NCBI GenBank assembly: GCA_902799905.1
Contig: CADCCB010000011.1
Coordinates: 1-64,000, forward strand
DNA from: an uncultured Prevotellaceae bacterium
GTDB taxonomy: Bacteria; Bacteroidota; Bacteroidia; Bacteroidales; Bacteroidaceae
Length of the DNA: 64,000 bases
Direction of reading: 5' to 3'
Shown: one piece after another, positions 26,679-35,000 of the stretch
Layout of the letters: each line of letters starts with the position of its first letter
Numbering within the stretch: position 1 is the first letter of the stretch
The notes under the pieces: model-generated
Told to the model about the DNA's origin: nothing
Databases searched by the model: none
What the model saw: only the letters and a program-made list of their open reading frames with translations
Program-made: the position numbers and the translations under genes

Positions 26679-27329
26679 TTACACCTTGTTTTTAAACTCA
26701 TCAGAAATGAGATGCCCCATTTCTCCTTTCCAACTATACCTTTTATCCGTGGGGCGTGGCCAGTCGTCATAACGATAATCTTCCCCATCAAAATGGCCTC
26801 TGTTCTTAAGAAACGTTTGCCATTTTGTCCAATACTCAGACGCCTCAATGCTCAAATCCTCATTAACGGGAATAAACGGATGTCCCTCAATGCGGCTCTC
26901 ATAGATAATGTTGGGTCTTAAACCTGACAGATCGTGTAAGGCGGAAAAACCGAACAGGTCCTGTTGTTGCCAAGTATCCATCATCTTAGGATAGTTTACG
27001 ATATGAGCGTTTGTAAGATACATCAGGTGAATGGCCGGCACCAATTTGAATTGTCCTGATATTTCGAAAAACCTGCGCATTTGCCTGGCATGCTCATATA
27101 ATTCCATCACAGGGCTCAATCTGCTATCATCCTCCGCATACTCCACCGTTCCCTCATCCACAATATCTAATAGCACCAACACGATCTCCGTAGAAGTAGC
27201 ATAGAAGAATAAGGTGTAACCATCTATTTCACGAAACGAGTAGCAAGAAAACACCTCCTTGCTCTTGCCGATTTCCTGCAGGAAACCCCAGATCGTCTCG
27301 TTTGTCTGCTTAAAGAACGTGTCAATCAT
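26679..27329 (-). CDS. Conserved-looking protein of unknown function (216 aa)
   Basis: I do not recognise this protein. It is soluble-looking, with no signal peptide or membrane helix, mixed alpha/beta in the first 120 residues (YTLFFYATSTEIVLVLLDIVD) and an aromatic, charged C-terminal part (SEYWTKWQTFL, DDWPRPTDKRYSWKGEMGH). It lies between the amidase gene and the structured non-coding region that borders the CRISPR locus. Its promoter region is nearly identical to that of the STAND gene 14 kb away, which suggests shared regulation or exchange by recombination. Confidence 0.6.
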   Translation of the reverse strand: MIDTFFKQTNETIWGFLQEIGKSKEVFSCYSFREIDGYTLFFYATSTEIVLVLLDIVDEGTVEYAEDDSRLSPVMELYEHARQMRRFFEISGQFKLVPAIHLMYLTNAHIVNYPKMMDTWQQQDLFGFSALHDLSGLRPNIIYESRIEGHPFIPVNEDLSIEASEYWTKWQTFLKNRGHFDGEDYRYDDWPRPTDKRYSWKGEMGHLISDEFKNKV

Positions 27330-27415
27330 TTGTTGTCGCTTTATTATTCAATTATGCTATACAAGTTTCGTTCGAGCCTGCTCACACTCGGCATAACTGA
27401 TGCAAGCATCGTTAT

Positions 27416-27482
27416 GCTCTGCGCTACAAAAGTAGTAAATTTTTCTGAACCAAGGAAGCAATCACGCGTTTTTTCTGAAAGA
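27416..27482 (-). promoter_or_regulatory. Promoter region of the 216-aa gene; copy A of a 67-bp direct repeat
   Basis: Contains TACTTTTG (minus, 27427-27434). About 90% identical to 41844-41909 before the STAND gene (5 substitutions and one gap by my count), same orientation; the two copies bracket the whole CRISPR-Cas13b-STAND block. Confidence 0.8.
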
Positions 27483-27533
27483 AGTTTAACTATCAGCAGT
27501 TCTTAGAAGATGAGAACAAAAACCCAAAAAACT

Positions 27534-27665
27534 CCCATGCCAGGATGTAAGCGCTTACAGCCCTTATAAGATACGAGGCAGAGATCTTTCCTTACAAGCG
27601 CTTGTAGATAAAAATCTCTGTCTCGCATCTTAGCCTTCCTTGGAGGCCCACCATCCTGACATGGG
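27534..27665. repeat. Large nested dyad element 1
   Basis: Outer arms at 27534-27547 and 27652-27665 pair with one mismatch (14 bp), middle arms 27567-27585 and 27614-27632 pair over 19 positions with two mismatches, and the centre is the perfect palindrome TACAAGCGCTTGTA. It could form a cruciform or a structured RNA. A related element in reverse orientation follows at about 27770-27915. Confidence 0.7.
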
Positions 27666-27769
27666 CAAAAACATCGGCTTTTCAAGCCTTAAAAACAGTT
27701 TTCACTAAACCGCAACATCAATGTTAAAAGGAAGGTTAATATCAGTTCTTTTAGATTTCGAAGAAATCG

Positions 27770-27915
27770 GTGTTTTTGCTCACAAAGTATGTGATGGCTC
27801 TGTAAGAGACAAAGATTCGAGGTGGATATTTTTATCTGCGAGCTTGCTCACAAGGAATAATAGTCACCTTCAATCTTATAAGGACTATAAGTCCGACACA
27901 TACTGACGTGAGGGT
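27770..27915. repeat. Large dyad element 2, reverse-orientation relative of element 1
   Basis: Arms include CTCACAAAGTATGTG (from 27779) against CACATACTGACGTGAG (from 27897). Read on the minus strand it shares CCTTATAAGAT, TTTCCTT/ATTCCTT and GATAAAAAT blocks in the same order as element 1. A 61-residue plus-strand reading frame crosses it but is not gene-like. Confidence 0.55.
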
Positions 27916-28560
27916 TTTTGTGGTTTTTGTCAAAACCTAAACACAGGGTTTTTGCAGGTGATCCAAAATTTATGATAGATTGATGAAGATTTATGTCCAA
28001 TACAACCCCATAAATCTGGTTTTTGCTGTTGTCAATGTGAATGTAATTTTTCTCACTCAGAAAATGCGATTTGCCTATACATTCCTACATTTTCATTGTA
28101 AACCACTGTCTAATAGCATGTTATGCGATGTATAGAGGCGCTTCGCTATACATCGTCTATACATTCTCAGGCCTTTTTGGGCTGAAAAATGCCGTTTTTG
28201 ACCTAAAAATGACGCCAAGTTTGACCTCAAAGAAATATTGTTTCACTGTTGTTCCAACAATGGAAACACTTTGTTTCTCCCGATGAAACAAACTGTTTCT
28301 CCAGTAGAAACAAATTGTTTCACTGGGCGGAACAAGTGAGAAACAACTTGTCTATCAGTAAGTTAACTGCCAATAACACCCTAAATCACCCGTTTTTTAG
28401 TCAAATCGTGTATAGACGCATCAATTCATGTAGGCACTATACATCGTCTAAACAATTGTACATCAATATGTTACAAATAAAATGTAGGAATGTATAGTGT
28501 TTTCAAACTTTTCGCGTGAAGAAATTTTTTTCACTCTCACATGTCTTCACCATCCATCAC
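27916..28560. other. AT-rich non-coding stretch with small dyads
   Basis: No convincing gene. Visible structure: hairpin CGATGTATAG / CTATACATCG (28126-28135 with 28146-28155), three tandem GTTTC palindromes (listed separately), and a TGTATAG...CTATACA dyad at about 28410-28445. Confidence 0.5.
28263..28321. promoter_or_regulatory. Three tandem 15-bp palindromes at exact 22-bp period
   Basis: GAAACA-N3-TGTTTC-type palindromes start at 28263, 28285 and 28307, separated by 7 bp; the third is perfect around its centre base and the others nearly so. A weaker relative is at 28232-28244. The two-turn spacing suggests cooperative protein binding on one DNA face, such as an operator or iteron array. 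Confidence 0.6.
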
Positions 28561-28600
28561 AAAAAAATCCGCCGAAACTCCTTTCGGAATCTCGGCGGAT
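28561..28600 (-). terminator. Intrinsic terminator after the CRISPR array
   Basis: Read on the minus strand, ATCCGCCGA ... TCGGCGGAT forms a 9-bp GC-rich stem with further partial pairing inside, followed by seven T residues. It ends transcription coming leftward out of the array. Confidence 0.8.
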
Positions 28601-28611
28601 GAATTCAAATT

Positions 28612-28979
28612 GTCTTTTTCATACCCATTTATGCTTGGACTTTCTACATTTGAGTATCCCTGTCAATCTGGGAAGCGGCTTAAGCCCAAGGGGCATTGTT
28701 AAGTGTTGTTGTCATACCTACCCAAACGATAGGCTTCTACATTTGAGCCTCCCCGTCAATCGGGGAAGCGGCTTAAGCTCAAGGGGCATTGTTAAGTGTT
28801 GTCATACCTCCCCAAACGAAAGGCTTCTACATTTGAGCCTCCCCGCCAAACGGGGAAGCGGCCTAAGCCCAAGGGGCATTGTCTTGTGTGTCGCCATACC
28901 TATCCAAACGAAAGGCTTCTACATTTGAGCCTCCCCGCCAAACGGGGAAGCGGCCTAAGCCCAAGGGGCATTGTTAAGT
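28612..28979 (-). repeat. Degenerate CRISPR repeats alternating with a 57-bp GC-rich hairpin element (4 units)
   Basis: Four degenerate repeats (about 28612-28648, 28708-28741, 28798-28831, 28888-28923) alternate with four copies of one element (about 28649-28705, 28742-28797, 28832-28887, 28924-28979). The unit length is about 90-92 bp. The repeats end ACAT instead of ACAAC. On the minus strand most copies of the element form GCTTCCCCG-loop-CGGGGAGGC. The leftmost copy is the most decayed. This looks like tandem duplication of repeat plus element rather than normal spacer acquisition. Confidence 0.75.
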
Positions 28980-29976
28980 GTTGTCATACCTACCCAAACG
29001 ATAGGCTTCTACAACAAAGTACAACAACGGAGATTTGTATGGTATGTGGAAGTTGTCATACCTACCCAAACGATAGGCTTCTACAACGCTGTTGGAGCAT
29101 GCTATGACAACAAGGGTAAAAGTTGTCATACCTACCCAAACGATAGGCTTCTACAACTCATTACCCCGTTGCTTGAAGGTGCCTTGATAGTTGTCATACC
29201 TACCCAAACGATAGGCTTCTACAACAAAGAAAGGTGCAAGGGCTAGGCGTAAGTAAACAGTTGTCATACCTACCCAAACGATAGGCTTCTACAACGTGCA
29301 GTTGAGCAGAAAAGTTATGAGAATGGATGTTGTCATACCTACCCAAACGATAGGCTTCTACAACTCCACTGTATCCACGGAGAACCAACCTACTAAAAGT
29401 TGTCATACCTACCCAAACGATAGGCTTCTACAACCGCAGGAGTATATGAGCCTGGTGTTAAACTGTTGTCATACCCCTCCAAACGAAAGGCTTCTACAAC
29501 AATCACAAGAATTATATCATGTGTGTGGAGGTTGTCATACCCCTCCAAACGAAAGGCTTCTACAACTCAATAAAACAATAAAACAAACATGGAAGGTTGT
29601 CATACCCCTCCAAACGAAAGGCTTCTACAACAGTAAGATTGAAGGAAAGTATGTAGTATTGTTGTCATACCCCTCCAAACGAAAGGCTTCTACAACAGAT
29701 ATCGACGACTGGCTGATGAAACTATGTTGTCATACCCCTCCAAACGAAAGGCTTCTACAACAACCCTTAAAAATAAAGATTATGAGGTATTGTTGTCATA
29801 CCCCTCCAAACGAAAGGCTTCTACAACTGAAAATCGCAAGAGCTATGTATACACATGGTAAAGTTGTCATATCTCCCCAAACGAAAAAGCTTCTGCAACT
29901 CGCTAATCTAATCTGGGCAGCTCACTTTTCAGATTCTAATTGTTGTCATACCTCCCCAAACGATAGGCTTCTACAT
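28980..29976 (-). CRISPR. Type VI-B CRISPR array, 15 repeats and 14 spacers
   Basis: Thirty-six-base repeats beginning GTTGTCATACC and ending GGCTTCTACAAC on the plus strand. The reverse complement (GTTGTAGAAGCC ... GGTATGACAAC) has the typical Cas13b direct-repeat layout with a 6-bp stem and GTTTG loop. Seven type-A repeats (28980-29434) carry 32-36-base spacers; six type-B repeats (29465-29827) carry 29-30-base spacers. Two divergent repeats (29863-29899, 29942-29976) close the right end. The array is co-directional with cas13b and ends at a minus-strand terminator, so transcription is leftward with the leader on the right. All spacers differ. Confidence 0.95.
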
Positions 29977-30055
29977 TTGAGTATCCCCGCCAAACGGGGA
30001 AGCGGCTTAAGCCCAAGGGGTATCGTCTTGTGTGTCGTCATACCTATCATAGGAC
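29976..30055 (-). repeat. Fifth copy of the GC-rich element plus a truncated CRISPR repeat
   Basis: 29976-30033 is a fifth, same-orientation copy of the 57-bp element otherwise clustered at the other end of the array. It is followed by CATACCTATCATAGG, which looks like a CRISPR repeat that lost its loop. The functional array is therefore bracketed by direct copies of the element. Confidence 0.7.
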
Positions 30056-30231
30056 TTTGAAGAAGTCGTTTGGCTATAGAATGACTTTTCTTTAAACCCT
30101 AACGCATTGATTTCGCGAGACTTAACAATCTCACGGACTTGATTTTCGCAAATGCCATGCTTTTTTATCATCAAATGCTGGGTTTTATCTCTCTGTTTTA
30201 TGTCCCAAAATGTCAAAGATCGCGCGTACAT
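30007..30231 (-). CDS. Possible 74-residue ORF in the leader region (doubtful)
   Basis: An ATG at 30231 opens 19 bp after the 157-residue gene and reads a plausible hydrophilic sequence (MYARSLTFWDIKQRDK, IKKHGICENQVREIVKSRE). It then runs through the truncated CRISPR repeat and stops inside the GC-rich element (DDTPWA). It could be a real last gene of the operon, a remnant, or just the array leader. Codon content is not decisive and there is no recognised domain. Confidence 0.25.
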   Translation of the reverse strand: MYARSLTFWDIKQRDKTQHLMIKKHGICENQVREIVKSREINALGFKEKSFYSQTTSSKSYDRYDDTQDDTPWA

Positions 30232-30250
30232 TAATTATAGAAACAAGGCG

Positions 30251-30724
30251 TTATTCTTTCTGTGGTTCTATAAAAACATGATGATCCCAATACTCATCAG
30301 GAATATCTGGCGAATCGGGCAATGGTGGTGCCAGTTCGCCAGGGAACATGGTGATGAGATGCCAGTCTTCGGAAAGGATAATCTGACATTCACGAGTGGG
30401 AATAACTCTACCAGTTTTAACAGATCGTACTATTGTCCCATTTCTGTCAATGATTTCTATTCGCTCTTTTTCCTCATCCGTCAGTTCATCAACACTCACA
30501 ACATTGCTAACCCCAATCTCCCTTGGGAAAGTCAGCGAGATGCGGATACGTCCATCGGCATCAGGTTTCGCCTCACGAAAAGTCTCAGGGAAGAGTCGTA
30601 GGGCTTCCTCCAGCATATCCTCAGGTGATTCGCAGTAGAACTTCGAGCCTGGCAGATCTTGCTGGAAATGAGAAACAAGGTGCTCTCGGACTTCAAGGGA
30701 AATATAGATTCTATTCTTCTTCAT
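30251..30724 (-). CDS. Unknown 157-aa protein coupled to the Cas13b operon
   Basis: It starts inside the end of the two-helix membrane gene (14-bp overlap, ATG at 30724), so translation is coupled. The N-terminus reads MKKNRIYISLEVREHLVSHF. A middle segment has mixed strands (RIRISLTFPREIG), and the C-terminus contains RVIPTRECQIILSEDWHLI then MFPGELAPPLPD and YWDHHVFI. That last block reminds me of small BECR/barnase-like RNase toxin C-termini, which is a weak impression and not an assignment. No membrane segment. Position suggests an effector or accessory of the CRISPR operon. Confidence 0.75.
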   Translation of the reverse strand: MKKNRIYISLEVREHLVSHFQQDLPGSKFYCESPEDMLEEALRLFPETFREAKPDADGRIRISLTFPREIGVSNVVSVDELTDEEKERIEIIDRNGTIVRSVKTGRVIPTRECQIILSEDWHLITMFPGELAPPLPDSPDIPDEYWDHHVFIEPQKE

Positions 30725-32030
30725 TCCTTTTATGAAAGATAAGAAACATTAACCATCCAATTAATATACCCCCCAAAATAATAAATGCGATAGCAGGGAT
30801 TGGACTTCGATTACTTTCACTAATACCAATTGCATCTTTAAAAATTGAACAAAAATCCCACATGACAGAGATAACAGCAAAAATTGCAACCCCAGCGAGA
30901 ATTCTGTCTTTTCTTTTACTCTCTGCTTCTTTTTTCTTTTCTTCTCTTTCCTTTTCCTTTCTTATATCCTCTTTTCTACTCTCTTTGATTTGTTTGGATA
31001 ACTCTTCACGTTCTTCCTTGATGCTTAATCCTTTGGCTATTGCTTGATACAACAAGTTGGGCAGGAAATTGAACGATATATTGTCATAAAAATAGTATTT
31101 CTCCATTTCTGTTATCTCTTCTAGAAGGTTGATGCAATCTTTGCCCTGCCGATAATTATTGTTACGGCTAAAACAGAAAGATTTTTCAAACATGCAACGT
31201 AAATAGATGATAGGGAAATAGAGATTCTCAAAGGGCCAACGATTGAATTTTGCATCGGAACTGATGACGGTGAATGTGTCGACAATAGCAAGAGCCTTCC
31301 AATTGTTAAAGACAGAAACGGCGTACTCTGTCATCATCTTTTCATAATAACTATGTGATGGCGTAGAAGGACAATTTTTATGAACAGTTCCTATTGGCGA
31401 TGATGTTGCTATTTCATACAGGAGAGCATCCATATCATCAAACGGATTGACATCTACTTGATGTACCTGGAATAATTTCAATTTATTGCCTTGTTTTACA
31501 AGTTTTGTAACATCCTTTTCTGGCAGATAGTCAGAAAGAGGCTGCAGGAGTGAATCTAATTGTTTTTTCGTAAGCGGTGAAAACTGTTCCCAATTCCATG
31601 TCATCAGCAGCCAATGAGCAGATGTCAACTCATTTAATTCTGAACCGCTTTCGTCAATCTCAATGGAAAAGAGAACGGTATTAAATGGGAAAACATAAAT
31701 ATGAATACTGCAGATGTTCAGTAGGTATTTTGTCAGAGGCTTAATCTCGATAGACATTTCTCTAACTATTTGTTGGCAAAACCATACAGATTTTGCTACA
31801 TCTGACTGATAATGCCGGATGCATTGAAGCCTGGCAGGTCTCTCTACATCCAAAGGCATGTCAGCGATAGCGTCAATGTGACTTTTGTAGTACATGGAAT
31901 ACAGATCACTATATTCTTCTGTCGTAAGTGTCATTCGCTTCCATCGACTGTCTTTTTCTATGCCTTGGGTGTTTAGTTCTCCGTTGAAACTACCTACCAG
32001 AAATGCATGTGAATATAATGTATTTGCCAT
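30711..32030 (-). CDS. Putative type VI-B accessory with two C-terminal membrane helices
   Basis: The ATG at 32030, 10 bp after the cas13b stop, is preferred because the upstream part of the frame overlaps cas13b. The 439-residue product has a soluble N-terminal domain of about 330 residues, a strongly charged coiled coil (KEEREELSKQIKESRKEDIR onward, about 345-385) and two membrane helices (about 386-408 and 420-436) joined by a short loop, ending in a cytoplasmic KRNEEE tail. I see no HEPN R-x4-H motif and no resemblance to Csx27 (several helices, about 200 residues) or Csx28 (HEPN plus one helix). The layout loosely recalls CorA-type two-helix channels, but no GMN motif is present. Confidence 0.85.
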   Translation of the reverse strand: MANTLYSHAFLVGSFNGELNTQGIEKDSRWKRMTLTTEEYSDLYSMYYKSHIDAIADMPLDVERPARLQCIRHYQSDVAKSVWFCQQIVREMSIEIKPLTKYLLNICSIHIYVFPFNTVLFSIEIDESGSELNELTSAHWLLMTWNWEQFSPLTKKQLDSLLQPLSDYLPEKDVTKLVKQGNKLKLFQVHQVDVNPFDDMDALLYEIATSSPIGTVHKNCPSTPSHSYYEKMMTEYAVSVFNNWKALAIVDTFTVISSDAKFNRWPFENLYFPIIYLRCMFEKSFCFSRNNNYRQGKDCINLLEEITEMEKYYFYDNISFNFLPNLLYQAIAKGLSIKEEREELSKQIKESRKEDIRKEKEREEKKKEAESKRKDRILAGVAIFAVISVMWDFCSIFKDAIGISESNRSPIPAIAFIILGGILIGWLMFLIFHKRNEEE

Positions 32031-32040
32031 AACTTCTATG

Positions 32041-35000
32041 TTACTTTGTTTGTTCAACTCCAAGTACCAATTGCAAATGTTGCAGGATACCTTTGGCAAC
32101 CTCTGGCAGATGTTTGACATCCTTGATGAGCGAGAAGTCAATATTGTAACTGTTGTGGCTGAAGGCGTTTCGGACGGCAACAAGCAGTTTGCGTTCCTCA
32201 TCAGTTAATGCTACGTTATTCAACTGATCAATCAGTTCCAACAATGATGCAAAGTTGTTACGCTTGGGAAGTCCTTCCTTAACCCAGAAGTCTTCACTAT
32301 CTGGATTCTTCAATGCTGCGTTCTTCTCAATAATAAGGTTCTCAATCTGCTGAATCAACTTGAAGACAGTGGAACGATGTTGGTCGTAGGCTGCCAGTTC
32401 GCTCATCAGGTCGGTATGACGAATGACCAGGTCGCCATCTTCATTGGGCTTCAGCGTACCTATGATGTTCTCAAGCAGACTCATCAGACGGTCGTCAGTG
32501 AGGAAGCGGTAGAATTCGCCATAGTTCTTAAGCGACATATTCTCCTGTTCCACATAGATGGTCTTGTCGCCAACTGTAACAGGAACACGGAAGGTGAGTG
32601 TCTGGCGCAGGAAGGCCTCGTCGCATACTTTAGAAAGACGCATCTGCTCCGAGTTTACCTCATTACCTTGTTCAAAAATAATATTTTCAAATAGTTTCTT
32701 GGCTATGAGAAACAGTACCATGTCCTGGGTCTTATAGCGACGCAAGGTGCGCTCGTTATTCTTGATGTCATGGATTTGTCTAGTCAAACGCGATTGTAAG
32801 GCTTCGCGTTTTTCTGTACGTTCTTCTTCTTTCTGCTTCCATGATTGGTTCATGGAGATTTTCAAGTCTCTGTCTGACAAACTTGATACATAATTACTGA
32901 TATCCAGTTTTATTTTTCGTTGCCAGATGATATTTCCCTGATTATCAGTTGCCGCTTTGCCTCTTTTTCCTTGTTCTGGCATAGGATTCCCATCGTCATC
33001 AAGGAGTTTCTCTGATAATCGTTTTTGTATTTCGTCGCTTGTTAGGAACAAAGGAATAAGTTCATACGGGAATGTTCTCTTCTTTTCATTGTTTAATACG
33101 GAGAACAATTCATATGCTCTTTTGAAGGAGAATACCTCATCCTTTTCTCCTTCTTTGTGCCGAGTGTATGTTTTACCAGATATATAGAAAGGCTGAGCAT
33201 CATCCTTTAATACTGTCTGATAGAACTGCGTTATAAGATAGGCAGCATTGTTTGTAGGATTAAGGTTGGCAGGAATATCCTGATTGAGGGCTGTCTGCAA
33301 CTCAACGTATTGTTTCAGTAACTCGACAATATATGGAGTAAAGAGACCATCGGGCAATTGTATGGTTGTATAGCGTGCTGCCAAGGCCTTCATCTCTTCG
33401 TTAGTGCGTTCATGGAATCTCAAGCGGTCGTGGTGAACGAAAGGTAATGCCGACAGAGCCTTATCAGACGGATTGCTTGACAATGACTGTTTGCGAGAGC
33501 GGATATGTTTGAGTTCTTCTTCTAGATAGTGCAGATATAGTTCCTCAATATTCCTGTTGCCCAGAGCCAATACCTTATCAATAAATGGATGGGGATTGTT
33601 GCCACCTATGAGATGTGCCCCAGTTAATACTTGTTCCAGCGTGCGGGGAGTGAAATCCTCTTCTGGAGTCTGAGGCTGGCCAAAGGTAGCGAGATAGGCT
33701 GTGAGCACATTGTAGTTCATGCCTGTGAGTTTGTCACGCCCTTTTTCTTTATCCTTAAGATTTGTGGGCTGCCACTCCATCATGCTCTGAGCCAGATAGC
33801 GGGCGATAGCCCCATGACGAACATCAGCAAAGCCCTTCTTTCCATACTTGTTGTCCTTCTCGCCAATCATCTTACGATCTTCCTCATAATGCTCCAAACG
33901 ACGCTGAACACGCTCCTCTCTTTCTTTCAAATGCTCAATGGTGAGACGAATCATACGTTCACGAACCGTTTCCGGTTTATTGTCGTGAGTCAATCCTTTA
34001 CAGGTGAGATACAACTGTAGTTTTTCAGGAATATCTGCCATGCGAAGTCTAGGATATTCTTTCTCCAGGTATTCACGGAATTCCTTAGTTTTTTGGAAAG
34101 GCTTTAGCGTTCCTTCTGCTACGGCATTAAAGAATCTGCGATAGTCGGCTTCATAGTCAATGATGATTTGTTCAGCAGAAGGAGTGTTCCCGTCTTCTTG
34201 TTCACGAAGATATTCATAGAAAAGCATGGCAGACAAATCATATACGCTAAGAGCGCAACGAGGTGCTGGCATCTTGACAGGGGCCTTCTCATCTTCCGTC
34301 ACCACCAGTTCAGGAATATACATCCCGTTATTATCGAACACTTTGAATTCGTTGGGGTTCTGGCTCTCCTCCCAATACAATCCTATGCGGTTTGCATGGA
34401 TATTGTAGGCAGGTCGACGGTCTGTTACATAAGGGGTAGAGTCTGCTGTGTCTTCCTGGAACTGGTCGAGGTCGATATATAGTTCTTCGTGTTCCAATTT
34501 CACGGAACGCTCTTCTCGCTTTTGAAGCATGTCACCCCATTTCTCGATACGCTTGTCTGCCACTTCCTGTAGTCGTCCGTAGCCGTTGATGTCCTTCTGG
34601 ATACGACGGACACGAATTCTGCCATCAATACCTTCTTTATCGTAGAACTTATAGCGGAAAGCACCTAACTGAAGTTGAAAGCGGATGCGCTTGAACAATT
34701 CCGTTTCATCAACATAACGAAGCGCCAAGGTAGGGAAGCGGTCATTGTATCGCAGTCGTTTTGAAACTTCTGGTGTATGGCTGTTAGGGCGTTTCACTTC
34801 ATCATGGAAGAAGGGCTGTCCAGAATTCTTGTCCAGCAGGTCGTAGAGTTCAATGGGACAGCGACGCAATTCTCCAAAGATGTCCATAGCCAATGTTGCT
34901 TTACTATCGCGGCTGTCTATCTTATGCAGACGGGGAGTGCGAATGCGATAGATGCTGAGCATTTCGCTCATAATCATATTTTCGTTATCACTAAATGGGC

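Noticed and set aside
27721..27906. 61-residue plus-strand ORF
   Set aside because: Lies across dyad element 2, has no promoter or ribosome site and no protein-like pattern.
28980..29976. All 14 spacers have at least one open frame on the plus strand
   Set aside because: For 30-base segments an open frame in one of three is expected about 94% of the time, so 14 of 14 is not significant; only the purine bias is kept.
28497..30060. Four plus-strand reading frames across the CRISPR array
   Set aside because: They are translations of the repeats (recurring HTYPNDRLL / IPTQTIGFY strings) and start at GTG or chance codons; the DNA is an array transcribed from the other strand.
25991..30250. Prophage remnant because of the endolysin-like amidase
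   Set aside because: No capsid, tail, terminase, integrase or attachment sites are visible in the flanks.
30711..32030. HEPN or CorA identity for the accessory
   Set aside because: No R-x4-H motif and no GMN motif at the end of the first helix; only the general two-helix layout is similar.
30711..32201. Longer 496-residue version of the membrane accessory
   Set aside because: The extra 57 codons overlap the 3' end of cas13b in another frame; the ATG at 32030 just after the cas13b stop is better placed.
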